This document shows positions 8,516-17,954 of a DNA stretch of 64,000 nucleotides, piece by piece. The DNA is from Brevibacillus brevis (GTDB lineage: Bacteria; Bacillota; Bacilli; Brevibacillales; Brevibacillaceae). The stretch covers positions 2,728,001 to 2,792,000 of the forward strand of contig NZ_CP030117.1 of assembly GCF_001039275.2 (NCBI RefSeq). Direction: 5' to 3'. The notes beneath the pieces were generated by a model. It worked only from the letters and a program-made list of their open reading frames with translations, ran no database searches and was not told where the DNA came from. Within the stretch, counting starts at the first letter, position 1, and each line of letters begins with the position of its first letter. The position numbers and the translations under genes are program-made.

Positions 8516-10261
8516 ATGCTTCGCAGATTTTTTTCTTACTATCGGCCTTATCGTGGATTATTTATCCTCGACTTCACGTGTGCAGTATTCGTTGCCTTGT
8601 TGGAGCTGGGATTTCCGCTTGCAGTGAACATGGTCGTCGATCAACTACTTCCGAGCAAGGATTGGAATATGATCGTGTGGGCGTGCATTGGACTTTTGGC
8701 TTTGTATGGTCTTAACGCCGGGATGAACTATGTCGTCACCTACTGGGGACATATGCTTGGAATTAATATCGAGACGGATATGCGGAAGAAGCTGTACGAC
8801 CATATTCAAAAGCTCTCTTTCCGCTTTTTCGATAATACCAAGACGGGGCATCTGCTATCTCGTCTAACGAATGACTTGATGGAGATCGGGGAGGTCGCTC
8901 ACCACGGTCCGGAAGATTTGTTTATCGCCGTGATGACGCTGATCGGTGCTTTTCTCCTGATGTTCAATATTAATGAAGAAATGGCGCTGCTTACGTTTTT
9001 GGTGATTCCGCTCTTGATATTCTTCGTCGTTCACTTCAACCGTAAAATGACGGGAGCGTTCCATCGCCTATATGGCGACATGGCGGATTTCAACGCACGT
9101 GTTGAGGACAACGTAGGCGGAATGCGCGTCGTACAAGCTTTTGCCAACGAGAAATTTGAAAACAAAAGATTCGCAGAGAACAACCAGCGTTTCCGGCTCA
9201 CGAAGCTGTTGTCCTATAAAATCATGGCCCAAAATATTTCTGTCAGTTACGTCCTGATGCGTTTAGTCAATTTGTTTGTCCTGATTTGCGGTAGCTGGTT
9301 TGTTATTCAAGGGGAATTGACCTACGGTGAATTTGTCGCTTTCTTACTGTTAACGAATGTATTTTTCCGTCCCTTGGAGAAAATTAATGCGATTATCGAG
9401 AGCTATCCAAAAGGGATTGCCGGCTTCAAACGCTACATCGAAATCATGGACACAGCACCGGATATTGCGGATGCTCCAGATGCGATCCAGGTAGAGTCGC
9501 TGAAGGGCGATATCTCGTACAAGAATGTTTCGTTTAGCTACGACCAAGAGTCTTCTGTTTTGCAAAATATTGATTTGAACATCCGGGCGGGCGAGACCAT
9601 TGCGTTTGTAGGCCCTTCTGGAGCAGGAAAAACCACGTTGTGCAGTCTCTTGCCGAGATTTTATGAGATCGACGGGGGCAGCATCTCCATTGATGGAATG
9701 GATATCCGCCAAATCACGTTAACGTCATTGCGTAGCCAAATCGGAATCGTTCAGCAAGATGTGTTCCTCTTTTCAGGGACGATTCGCGAAAATATCATGT
9801 ATGGAAAACTAAACGCTTCAGAGGAAGAGATCTGGGAGGCAGCGCGTCTGGCTAAACTAGAGGAGTTTATCCGTTCTCAGCCTGCTGGTCTGGAGACGAT
9901 TATTGGTGAACGCGGAGTCAAATTGTCCGGTGGTCAAAAACAAAGACTGGCGATTGCACGCATGTTTTTGAAAAACCCGCCGATCCTGATTTTGGATGAA
10001 GCTACCTCTGCACTTGATACCGAAACGGAGGCGGCGATCCAGCAGTCCTTGCAGGAACTGTCCAAAGGCCGTACGACATTGGTGATCGCCCACAGATTGG
10101 CTACCATTAAAAATGCAGATCGAATCATCGTTGTAACGGAACAAGGCATTACGGAGCAAGGAAGTCATGATCAGCTCTTGGCTCGTGAAGGCATCTACAG
10201 CAGACTGTATCAAGCACAGTTCGGTACGTACCTCGACCAGTCAAACAGCGTTTTTTCTTGA
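8516..10261 (+). CDS. ABC exporter, fused membrane and ATPase domains (probably iron/siderophore-linked)
   Basis: 581 residues. Residues 1-310 form a six-helix type IV ABC exporter membrane domain; the rest is the nucleotide-binding domain. It has Walker A GPSGAGKTT (366-374), Q-loop QQDVFLFSGT, signature LSGGQKQR, Walker B ILILDEATSALD and the H-loop AHRLAT, all intact. It should act as a homodimer exporting a small molecule or peptide. The substrate is not visible, but the Fur box and the FhuF-type reductase 24 nt downstream suggest siderophore secretion or iron-stress export. The RBS GAGAGAGGAG sits unusually far (about 12 nt) from the ATG. Confidence 0.92.
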   Translation: MLRRFFSYYRPYRGLFILDFTCAVFVALLELGFPLAVNMVVDQLLPSKDWNMIVWACIGLLALYGLNAGMNYVVTYWGHMLGINIETDMRKKLYDHIQKLSFRFFDNTKTGHLLSRLTNDLMEIGEVAHHGPEDLFIAVMTLIGAFLLMFNINEEMALLTFLVIPLLIFFVVHFNRKMTGAFHRLYGDMADFNARVEDNVGGMRVVQAFANEKFENKRFAENNQRFRLTKLLSYKIMAQNISVSYVLMRLVNLFVLICGSWFVIQGELTYGEFVAFLLLTNVFFRPLEKINAIIESYPKGIAGFKRYIEIMDTAPDIADAPDAIQVESLKGDISYKNVSFSYDQESSVLQNIDLNIRAGETIAFVGPSGAGKTTLCSLLPRFYEIDGGSISIDGMDIRQITLTSLRSQIGIVQQDVFLFSGTIRENIMYGKLNASEEEIWEAARLAKLEEFIRSQPAGLETIIGERGVKLSGGQKQRLAIARMFLKNPPILILDEATSALDTETEAAIQQSLQELSKGRTTLVIAHRLATIKNADRIIVVTEQGITEQGSHDQLLAREGIYSRLYQAQFGTYLDQSNSVFS

Positions 10262-10285
10262 TAATGAATAGAGAGGGAGATCATG

Positions 10286-11068
10286 ATGCTAGAATGGGAT
10301 GACGATTTTATCGCCCAACGGTTTGATATTTCTTCAAAACCGAGACCCAATGCCTTATTTTCGATGAAGGCAAGAGATTTGGTAGACCCGACACATATGA
10401 ATGAGCTCGTACAAATCTATGCTCCGCTAATCAAGGCACATGAGCTGACTGCTGCTGGTACTTACATCAGCAGTTGGCTCACGAGCCCTTCTCTCGGTCT
10501 ATCGTATATGATCTCTGTCTGGAATCGTGCACTTACCATGACACTGGATAATATGACGATTGAATTGTTTTACGAGGATGATTATCCGCAATTCGTCTTT
10601 GTGCTACCGGCGTATGAGATCGTAGAAGCGCCTACGAGCGAAGCAGAGCGCTCAATCTGGCTGAAGGAATGCTATCGTGCGTATTTTCAAGACTTCCTTC
10701 ACCCGTTGCTCACGACTCTTGCAAAGGTAACGGGAAACCCAGAAGCGATGCTCTGGGGACAGTTCCCAACCAAGTTCAATTACCATACGGATGCTTTTGT
10801 GGCGTTGGTAGAACAGGATAGCATCAAGCAACAAGTGAAGGCTGATTACGATTTCCTCTGTAATCAGTTGGAAGGCGAGAGCTTTGGATTGCAAAAAAAT
10901 CCATTTCGCGTGGGTGTGCGGTGGATCGAGGATATGCGTGACCCCCAAGCGAAAGTCCGGATTAAGAATCAATGCTGTTTGTATTATAAGACGGGGGAGC
11001 AAAAGTATTGCTATACCTGTCCGCGGATAAAAGAAGAAGAGCGCGCTCTGATGAGAATTCGTGCGTAG
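10286..11068 (+). CDS. FhuF-type ferric siderophore reductase, [2Fe-2S]
   Basis: About 260 residues, with the decisive C-terminal motif QCCLYYKTGEQKYCYTC, i.e. Cys-Cys-x10-Cys-x2-Cys. This is the unusual [2Fe-2S] ligand arrangement of the FhuF family, which reduces Fe(III)-siderophores in the cytoplasm to release iron. The upstream domain is divergent, as is usual for these proteins. Two consecutive ATG codons exist (10283 and 10286); the second has the better spacing from AGGGAG. It lies 24 nt after the ABC exporter gene, in the same Fur-box transcription unit. The family call rests mainly on the cysteine motif and context. Confidence 0.82.
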   Translation: MLEWDDDFIAQRFDISSKPRPNALFSMKARDLVDPTHMNELVQIYAPLIKAHELTAAGTYISSWLTSPSLGLSYMISVWNRALTMTLDNMTIELFYEDDYPQFVFVLPAYEIVEAPTSEAERSIWLKECYRAYFQDFLHPLLTTLAKVTGNPEAMLWGQFPTKFNYHTDAFVALVEQDSIKQQVKADYDFLCNQLEGESFGLQKNPFRVGVRWIEDMRDPQAKVRIKNQCCLYYKTGEQKYCYTCPRIKEEERALMRIRA

Positions 11069-11071
11069 CTG

Positions 11072-11096
11072 ACCCTTCCTTTGTGGAGGGTTTTTT
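11072..11096 (+). terminator. Terminator of the ABC/FhuF operon
   Basis: ACCCTTCC pairs with GGAGGGT (one bulge) around a TTTGT loop, and six T follow directly. Confidence 0.75.
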
Positions 11097-11114
11097 CTAT
11101 ACACAGTAGACGTA

Positions 11115-11142
11115 TGGACATGGGCTAGCCTCTTCCTATAAA
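11115..11142 (+). promoter_or_regulatory. Sigma-A promoter candidate for the EAL-kinase gene
   Basis: TGGACA (11115-11120), 16-nt spacer, TATAAA (11137-11142); five of six consensus matches in each hexamer. It is about 50 nt upstream of the start. Confidence 0.5.
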
Positions 11143-11191
11143 GTAGAGTCAGGGGTAAAGTTGGAAAAATCAGAATGATTTCCAGGAAGGC

Positions 11192-13150
11192 GTGGTTCGT
11201 ATACAGACAATGAACCAAAAGGAACTGGATCGCTACGTTCGAGATTTTCATCAAGCGGTTGTCAATCAGCAGCTTAGCCTTTATTATCAACCACTCTACG
11301 ACCTGAGGACAGGCAAAATAATCGGAGCAGAAGCTCTGGTAAGATGGAACCATCATCAAAGAGGGCTACTGCCCCCGGAATGGGTATTTTGGTTAGCAGA
11401 AATGAGCGGGTTGATTCTTTTGGTAGAGGAATGGGTGATCAGAACGGCTTGCAAGCAGAACAAAGCTTGGCAGGACGCTGGACTACCACCTCTTGTGACA
11501 TGCGTGAATCTGTCATCGTATACCCTGGAATCGGATCAGTTGGGTAGCCGGATTCAAGCGATCTTAGAAGAAACGAACCTGCGGCCTCACTATTTGGAGC
11601 TGGAATTTACCGAGGATTCTGCGAGAGATGGGGAGCGTACCATCGAAATTTTAGCAGAACTAAAAAGAATCGGGGTAAAAATCAGCTTGGATGATTTTGG
11701 GAAGGGCTATAGCAGTATTCAACATCTATCTCGCTTTGCCATGAACAAAATAAAAATCGATCAATCCTGTGTAAGGGAATGCATGAGTGATGTCACACAG
11801 GCGACCGTTATCAAAACCGTCATGGCGATGGCACGAAGTCTTGGCGTGCAAGTAACGGCAGAAGGTGTAGAGACGCAAGAGCAACTGGATTTTCTTTGGC
11901 AGCTTGGCTGTGATTCTGCTCAAGGATTTTGGTTTAGTGAGCCCATGCCTGCCGAAGACTTGGCTCGTGTGTTGAAGCGTGAGGAAAGGTTTAGGAACAG
12001 TGCATTTCTACTACTCAATGGTGGACAACACCGAGCTTTAGATACATACGAAATGGATCAGAATGAGCGAGGAGAAGTTCTTCGTAAGCAGCAACATGAG
12101 AATGAATCGACATATCGAATGATTGCAGAAAACTTGTCCGATATTATCGTGATCATCAATAGTCAGGGGATCATTACGTATATTTCGCCATCCGTTCAAT
12201 CCGTTCTGGAGATCGCTCCTGATGAAGTTGTGAATCGACACCTGCTAGCTGTACTACCATTGGAAACGGGCAGGCTTGTTATGCAAACGATTCGTCAGAT
12301 CACGGTAAAGAAGCAGCCTCGTCTCATTACATTTACTTGCCCGGACCGGAATGGCAAAAAGATCACGCTGGAGGCAAAAGGCACTCCGGTGATTCATGAA
12401 GAACATGAGGCGAACCAAGTCATCTTTATCATTCGAAATCACACGAAGCACGTGCAAACAGAAGAGTTTTTACAAAAAATAGACAAGCTCTCCGTCATAG
12501 GGCAAATGGCTGCCGGGGTTGCACACGAAATACGAAACCCGGTAACTTCTATCAAGGGCTTCGTACAATTGCTCCGTCGAGATCAATGGAAGAGAGAATA
12601 TTTTGATATTATGCAGGCTGAATTTCACCAATTAGAGAGTGTCTTGCGAGAATACGTCTTTTTATCAAGAGAGTGCACAGAACCGTATGAAGCAAAAAAT
12701 CTAGCGAGTTTGCTGCGACAGGTTACCCGATTGATGCAAGTGAAGCTAGAGTGTCATCATCTGGCGCTAGATGTCAAGGAAGTGGAAGGGACCGTGATTT
12801 GGTGCGATCAGAATCAAATTCAGCAGCTTTTCATGAACCTTCTGTCAAACGCCGTTGACTCGATGCAAGATGGTGGCACGATTCACATCGTGGCTGGGCG
12901 TAAAGAAAACGAGCAAGTAATGATTCGAATCATTGATCAAGGCTGCGGTATGGCGGAAGAACGGCTGAAACGACTAGGCGAGCCTTTTTATAGTACAAAG
13001 GAAAAAGGGACCGGGCTAGGACTCATGATATGTTATAAAATCATTCAAGCACACGACGGGTATATCCATTTTTCAAGTACCCCGAATAAAGGGACGACAG
13101 TGGAGGTTTCCTTTCCACTAGGAAAATCAAACCCAAGGCTCGATCCATAA
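11192..13150 (+). CDS. EAL phosphodiesterase-PAS-histidine kinase fusion
   Basis: 652 residues in three parts. Residues 10-265 are an EAL domain with the catalytic set apparently intact: Glu47 (EALVRW), VNLSS, EFTED, Asp167-Asp168 (DDFGKGYSS), KIDQ, AEGVE and AQGFWFSEP. Residues 300-420 are a PAS sensor. Residues 430-645 are a sporulation-type histidine kinase: the H-box at His445 (AHEIRNP), N-box NLLSNAVDS, G1 DQGCGMAEE and G2 GTGLGL. There is no membrane segment, so it is cytoplasmic. It could couple c-di-GMP breakdown to phosphorelay signalling, such as Spo0A entry. The start is uncertain: GTG 11192 sits too close to AGGAAGG, and ATG 11210 lies too far. No partner response regulator is adjacent. 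Confidence 0.9.
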   Translation: MVRIQTMNQKELDRYVRDFHQAVVNQQLSLYYQPLYDLRTGKIIGAEALVRWNHHQRGLLPPEWVFWLAEMSGLILLVEEWVIRTACKQNKAWQDAGLPPLVTCVNLSSYTLESDQLGSRIQAILEETNLRPHYLELEFTEDSARDGERTIEILAELKRIGVKISLDDFGKGYSSIQHLSRFAMNKIKIDQSCVRECMSDVTQATVIKTVMAMARSLGVQVTAEGVETQEQLDFLWQLGCDSAQGFWFSEPMPAEDLARVLKREERFRNSAFLLLNGGQHRALDTYEMDQNERGEVLRKQQHENESTYRMIAENLSDIIVIINSQGIITYISPSVQSVLEIAPDEVVNRHLLAVLPLETGRLVMQTIRQITVKKQPRLITFTCPDRNGKKITLEAKGTPVIHEEHEANQVIFIIRNHTKHVQTEEFLQKIDKLSVIGQMAAGVAHEIRNPVTSIKGFVQLLRRDQWKREYFDIMQAEFHQLESVLREYVFLSRECTEPYEAKNLASLLRQVTRLMQVKLECHHLALDVKEVEGTVIWCDQNQIQQLFMNLLSNAVDSMQDGGTIHIVAGRKENEQVMIRIIDQGCGMAEERLKRLGEPFYSTKEKGTGLGLMICYKIIQAHDGYIHFSSTPNKGTTVEVSFPLGKSNPRLDP

Positions 13151-13172
13151 CGTGATCAGGCCTTGGGTTTTT
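13129..13172 (+). terminator. Terminator of the EAL-kinase gene, bidirectional
   Basis: AAACCCAAGGC (13129-13139) pairs perfectly with GCCTTGGGTTT (13160-13170), followed by T. The left arm lies inside the last codons of the kinase. It can also serve the minus-strand helicase unit. Confidence 0.85.
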
Positions 13173-13180
13173 CATCCTTC

Positions 13181-13318
13181 TTACTCTTTCTTTGTTTGGT
13201 TATCGGAAAATTGTTGTTGAACAGCTTCCAAAAAACGCAGCCATGCCTCGGGCAGCTTGGGCTCTTCTGTAGGACGGCGCATAGTGGAATTGCTGTCGTT
13301 TTGCTGCACTCGCTCCAT
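13181..13318 (-). CDS. Small hydrophilic protein coupled to the SNF2 helicase gene, 45 residues
   Basis: The ATG at 13318 lies 7 nt after the TAG of the SNF2 gene, and AGGTGGAGA (overlapping that stop codon) is a good RBS for a coupled start. The sequence is hydrophilic and acidic/amide-rich (begins MERVQQNDSN, ends SDNQTKKE) with one amphipathic stretch, PEAWLRFLEAVQQQF. No family is recognised. Its position and RBS make it a plausible third member of the ywqB/ywqA-like operon. The longer overlapping frame 13156-13347 has no RBS and was not used. Confidence 0.5.
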   Translation of the reverse strand: MERVQQNDSNSTMRRPTEEPKLPEAWLRFLEAVQQQFSDNQTKKE

Positions 13319-13325
13319 TCTCCAC

Positions 13326-16184
13326 CTATCCTTTCGAGTCTAGCCAATCATGACGCAGGGTGAACAAGTCCCGCAGCTCTTCTGTTGATAGCTCCGTGAT
13401 CCAGCTTTCGCCCGTCCCGACAATTTGCTGGCTCAACGATAGCTTTCTCTCCATCATTTCATCAATGCGTTCCTCAATCGTCCCGAGCGAGATGAATTTG
13501 TAGACGTGAACATTGCGCTGCTGTCCTATGCGATGGGCCCGGTCAGTGGCCTGATTTTCTACCGCAGGATTCCACCAGCGATCTACGTGAATGACATGGT
13601 TGGCTTCCGTCAAGTTCAAGCCGGTTCCACCCGCGCGCAAGGAAAGAATGAAGATGGCTCCGCGTTCATCGTCCGGAAGTGTCTGGTCTTGAAAACGAGC
13701 GATCATCTCATCGCGTTTTTCTTTCTTCGTGGCTCCATTTAGGAAGTAGACAGGTCCATAACCTTCTCGTGTCAGCACTCGTTGGAGCAAATTGCCCATT
13801 TCGATGTACTGGGTAAAAATCAGGCAACGCTCTTTCTTTTGGCGAATATCCTCCACCAGTTCCAGCAGTCTTTCCAATTTGTGTGAGCGACTGGCTTCAT
13901 CCGTTGTTGAGATTTCATTCAAAATGAGGGCAGGATGGTCACACAATTGCTTCAGACGTGTCAGTGTCGTTAGAATCAGACCGCGCCGCTCCATAGGGGA
14001 GGCTTTTTCCATACGATCAAACATATCCTGAATCGCTGTCTCATAAAGTGCGCCTTGCTCGGTAGTCAGCGGTACATATTCCTTGCTCTCATTCTTATCC
14101 GGCAAATCGAGCTGAATGTTCGGATCGGTTTTCACGCGACGGAGCAGGAAAGGCTGAATGAGTCGTTGCACCTGATTGATGAGTTGCTGGTCTTGGTCGC
14201 GTTCGATGGGATGGACAAAGCGCTGGGTAAATTCCCCGAGACTTCCCAAGTAACCAGGATTCAAGAAATCAAAAATAGACCAGAGCTCACTCAGACGATT
14301 TTCGATCGGAGTGCCTGTGAGAGCGATCCGGTGCCATGCTTTCAAATCGCGCACAGCGGATGCTTGCTTTGTATAGGCGTTTTTAATATTTTGCGCCTCG
14401 TCGAGACAAATCGTATCCCATGTAATCATTCCTAGCTCTTGCTCATCCAAATGGGACAGGGCGTAGGAGGTAATCACCAGATCCGCTCCCTTGATCGCTG
14501 GCAAAAACGCCTCCTTCTTTTGGCGATCATTGCCATAATGAATCATTACTTGAAGAGAGGGGGCAAAGCGCTTCAGCTCTTTTTGCCAGTTGCCTATGAC
14601 GGAGGTCGGGCAGATTAAGAGAGAAGGGGTATTGGCTGGGCCATGTTGTTTGACATGAAGCAAATACGTAATAAATTGAACCGTTTTTCCCAATCCCATG
14701 TCATCGGCCAGACAAGCTCCCAGCCCAAAGCGGCGTAAAAAGAACAGCCACGAACTGCCCTCCAGCTGATAATGGCGTAACGTCCCGTGAAAAGTAGATG
14801 GCTGCTCCATGATCGGGATGCGTTTCGTTTCTTGCAATTGATTCAACAGCTCTCGCAAATGCTGGTTTAGCTGAACTTCAACCGTTAGAGAAGTATCGAA
14901 ATCGAACTCATCATCGGGTAGCTCCTCCACCTCTACAGTAGGGGCGAGGTGCATTCTCATGACATCACGTAGGGACATGCCGTTTTTCGCTTTGTTTTTC
15001 TTGAGTGCTTCTTGCAACTGCAAGAATAAATCGGGAGTCAATTGCACCCAATGCCCGCGAATTTTCAGCAGGCGTTGCTTTTGTTTAATGAGTTCCTCAA
15101 ATTCCTCTTCGCTGAGCTCCACAGGTCCCAAGGCGAGCTTCCATTCAAAATCCATGAGCTGGGAGACACCCAGGAAGGATTGTCGGCTAGCCCCGACAGA
15201 GGTTGTAATTTTGGCTTTTAGCTTCGGTTTTACCCGGCGTACTTGTTCCCACCACGCTGGTAGAAAGACATGAATACCGGCTTGCACCAACTGCAAACTG
15301 CTCGACGTCAAAAAGATCCACGCTTGCTCGTTCGTCAGTCGGGTGAGAAAACGGCTTTGATTCTCCTGGGAGTCTTTTTGCCACGGGAGAATCTCCTTGC
15401 ATTTGGCGAGGTCCGTGAGAAAACGATTCCAGTGTTCACGCCAGTCAGCAGGGATGCGGGCGGTAGCTACCCCCTCAGCCGTCAACTGGTGTGGCTCAAT
15501 GAGAAATAACTGATCTGGCTCTTCACGATTCTGCAAATACACTTGGAGTTGCCAGTCATTGGGATGCTCCTCGGCTTCGACGATTTGCAAACATGTGCGA
15601 AACGGTGTCGTATCTGGCAGCCAGCCTATCGATTGCAACCATTCCTGTTCCTGAAGGTGTGGAGAAAGCTCGGAGCCCATGACGTACAGAGCCGGGTATT
15701 GCGTCAATAGCTGCTCCCACTTTCGTCCAATCTCACCAGTGCCCTGCAAGGATTCCTCTACGACGAGCGATAGCCACCTGTGTCCGTACTCTGGAAAATC
15801 GCCGGGAGTATGCATGGCTCTCCAGCCTATTTGTCCTTTTTTCCAGGAAGAAAAATCAGGGGCAATAGAGCCTTGTGCGAGCGTATCCCGGATCATTCCC
15901 GCTACATGCGTATATTGTTCAAATGACTTGCTGGATGAATAGGTCCGATGCAAAAGCCATTGGGGGGAGACGAAAAAGGAGAGGGCCTTGGCAGGGCTGA
16001 GCAATACGCCATGCTCGTTTTTGTTGAGGAAGGTTCCGTAATAGGAGGACTCATCCCACGCAAAAAGTGTTCCTGCCAATTCTTCTGGATCGATCACTGC
16101 TCCTTGCGTGTCTTTGCCAGTAATCAAGAATTGTCCGTCTGCCAAAAGCTCTCCGTCTAGAACCAATGTAGTGACGGTATTCAT
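13326..16184 (-). CDS. SNF2/SWI2-type DNA helicase/translocase (YwqA-like)
   Basis: 952 residues. The N-terminal 450 or so residues are the bacterial SNF2-associated region. The motor follows: Walker A DDMGLGKT near residue 495, DEAQ box (LDEAQN), ALTGTPIENRLSELWSI, and in the second RecA lobe SLRAGGTGLNL plus HVDRWWNPAVENQATDRAHRIGQ, all intact. It should be an ATP-driven double-strand DNA translocase; the biological role of the Bacillus YwqA group is not established, though DNA repair is often suggested. It overlaps the upstream SWIM gene by 4 nt (ATGA), as in the B. subtilis ywqB-ywqA arrangement. Confidence 0.92.
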   Translation of the reverse strand: MNTVTTLVLDGELLADGQFLITGKDTQGAVIDPEELAGTLFAWDESSYYGTFLNKNEHGVLLSPAKALSFFVSPQWLLHRTYSSSKSFEQYTHVAGMIRDTLAQGSIAPDFSSWKKGQIGWRAMHTPGDFPEYGHRWLSLVVEESLQGTGEIGRKWEQLLTQYPALYVMGSELSPHLQEQEWLQSIGWLPDTTPFRTCLQIVEAEEHPNDWQLQVYLQNREEPDQLFLIEPHQLTAEGVATARIPADWREHWNRFLTDLAKCKEILPWQKDSQENQSRFLTRLTNEQAWIFLTSSSLQLVQAGIHVFLPAWWEQVRRVKPKLKAKITTSVGASRQSFLGVSQLMDFEWKLALGPVELSEEEFEELIKQKQRLLKIRGHWVQLTPDLFLQLQEALKKNKAKNGMSLRDVMRMHLAPTVEVEELPDDEFDFDTSLTVEVQLNQHLRELLNQLQETKRIPIMEQPSTFHGTLRHYQLEGSSWLFFLRRFGLGACLADDMGLGKTVQFITYLLHVKQHGPANTPSLLICPTSVIGNWQKELKRFAPSLQVMIHYGNDRQKKEAFLPAIKGADLVITSYALSHLDEQELGMITWDTICLDEAQNIKNAYTKQASAVRDLKAWHRIALTGTPIENRLSELWSIFDFLNPGYLGSLGEFTQRFVHPIERDQDQQLINQVQRLIQPFLLRRVKTDPNIQLDLPDKNESKEYVPLTTEQGALYETAIQDMFDRMEKASPMERRGLILTTLTRLKQLCDHPALILNEISTTDEASRSHKLERLLELVEDIRQKKERCLIFTQYIEMGNLLQRVLTREGYGPVYFLNGATKKEKRDEMIARFQDQTLPDDERGAIFILSLRAGGTGLNLTEANHVIHVDRWWNPAVENQATDRAHRIGQQRNVHVYKFISLGTIEERIDEMMERKLSLSQQIVGTGESWITELSTEELRDLFTLRHDWLDSKG

Positions 16185-17785
16185 AAGTTGAAATTTCCTC
16201 TCCTTAGCTCTTCTTGAAAAGCACGTAACCGATTATGTTTGGCAGATAATTGTTCCACGTATCGTTCCCAGCGCGGATCTTGGTTTGCTCTGTTGTAAAT
16301 CGTCCTTACCTTTTTCATGAGCTTGATCGCTTCTTTGTAGGCCGTTCGATTACGTTCCGCAATCAGTCTGTTCACCTCGCGCAAATAAAAAGGGAAGAGC
16401 AGAGTCGGCTCGGCTTCCTCGATTTCTTTCACCTGCACGATCGAGATATCTGCCATGGGCACTTGAAACGACATTTGCAAATCAATCCATTGCTGAAACT
16501 GTCGTTCGTCATATAAATAGGCGGCATATTCGTGGTAACTGCTTGGTAAGAACTGCTTTAGCTTGGCGCCGCACTCGGCTGATCGTCCCACTTGCTCCAT
16601 CGCTTCCTGCCAAATGGCGATAACGAGACGGTATTGTTGTGTCTCGGCTTGACCGATTAAGGACGTCAAGGAAGCAGTCCAATCGAGAAATCGTTGCCAT
16701 TCGCCATTGCGTGCGAATGATTTCATATAGGACAAGTAGAAGGATAGGTTCAAACGGCTCATTCTTTTCCAGATTTGTAGAGCAGCTTCATCTTCTTTTT
16801 CCATCACATGAAAGTGGGCGCGGAGCAGCAGCCCTTTTTCCTTTTCGGCGGCAGAACTGTTTTCGTCGTTGATAAGCTGATCCAGTACATGGATCTCCTC
16901 TTGCATCCACTCCGGCTTCTTCAATAGCATCCACCATAACATTTGATAGGCGAAAATCCAGTAGAGGGAGGTGGCTTCGTTTTCTTTCAATTGCTTTGTC
17001 AGTTGAAGAGTATCTATGATGGCATCCTGGTGGTCAGTCAAGAGAGCAGGGATATCTGCGAAGTACAATGTCCCTTCTAATTGATCCAATAGCCGCTCGG
17101 CTGTCTGAACCAAATCCAGGAACCAGTATGATTGGCGGTACGTTTTCACGTATTGTGTAAGCTTCATGAGATGAAACAGATTGGCATGAATGACAAAAAG
17201 TTGTGCGCGATCTTTCGGCCACGAGGCAGCAACACTCAGCACATTCTGATAGCTCGATAATAACTCAGAGGAAGCTCGATACGATTCCATGGCCGCAAAC
17301 AGGTTGCGTGTCCAGCTCTCAAAAAATGCCCACCATTCTTTGACGGAGCTATTTGCGGTAAGCGGAGAGGAAACAGACGCTGTATCCTGCTGAGCAGGAG
17401 CGGTATGGCTATATTTATAAGCAGGAATCAGCAGATGAGGAGAAAAAGTAGCTCGTCTTGGTTGTTGGGAGCGGGTCAAAAATGTGCGAGGATTCTCGAA
17501 CACACTATACATCTGAAAAAAAGTAGCAGCAATATGCTTGCAAATGCGCGAATAAGGGCAGGTACAGGTACTGTTTTGAACCGTTTCCATATCGAGGCGA
17601 ACATGATACACCTCGGAACCTTGAACATCACTCATCAAATATTGGCCTTGTTCTACGCGTGTATTGAAGACGACGCCATCAGAAAAGTACGTATAGCCCC
17701 GTTCAATGATGTGTCCTTCGACGGCAATTAGGATTTGCTCGCCTACCTGTATCGCTTGTTCCCGAGTCAACTCTCTTTGCAACAT
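16181..17785 (-). CDS. SWIM zinc-finger protein, partner of the SNF2 helicase (YwqB-like)
   Basis: 534 residues. A SWIM motif, Cys74-x-Cys76-x5-Cys82-x-His84, lies near the N-terminus; SWIM fingers bind nucleic acid or protein. The rest is helical, repeat-like and without recognised catalytic motifs. The gene starts at ATG 17785 with GGAGG 10 nt upstream and ends overlapping the SNF2 start by 4 nt, so the two products are translationally coupled and probably form one complex. The pair is a standard arrangement in Firmicutes. Confidence 0.88.
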   Translation of the reverse strand: MLQRELTREQAIQVGEQILIAVEGHIIERGYTYFSDGVVFNTRVEQGQYLMSDVQGSEVYHVRLDMETVQNSTCTCPYSRICKHIAATFFQMYSVFENPRTFLTRSQQPRRATFSPHLLIPAYKYSHTAPAQQDTASVSSPLTANSSVKEWWAFFESWTRNLFAAMESYRASSELLSSYQNVLSVAASWPKDRAQLFVIHANLFHLMKLTQYVKTYRQSYWFLDLVQTAERLLDQLEGTLYFADIPALLTDHQDAIIDTLQLTKQLKENEATSLYWIFAYQMLWWMLLKKPEWMQEEIHVLDQLINDENSSAAEKEKGLLLRAHFHVMEKEDEAALQIWKRMSRLNLSFYLSYMKSFARNGEWQRFLDWTASLTSLIGQAETQQYRLVIAIWQEAMEQVGRSAECGAKLKQFLPSSYHEYAAYLYDERQFQQWIDLQMSFQVPMADISIVQVKEIEEAEPTLLFPFYLREVNRLIAERNRTAYKEAIKLMKKVRTIYNRANQDPRWERYVEQLSAKHNRLRAFQEELRRGNFNL

Positions 17786-17954
17786 GTAGTCAGATCCTCC
17801 GAACGAAGTGTCATCCCTCCATTATAACCCAAAATGCGGAGAATGGAAAAAGATGCGTGTGTTCGCAGCATCAATAAATGGTTTGGGCCATAAGCAGAAA
17901 CAATGCTTAATTTTTGCGGGGACTGGGTGTATACTGAACACGTCGAATGAAAGG

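Noticed and set aside
13156..13347. 63-codon minus-strand frame after the SNF2 gene
   Set aside because: No RBS and it overlaps the terminator; the 45-codon frame in the same place has a coupled RBS and was used instead.
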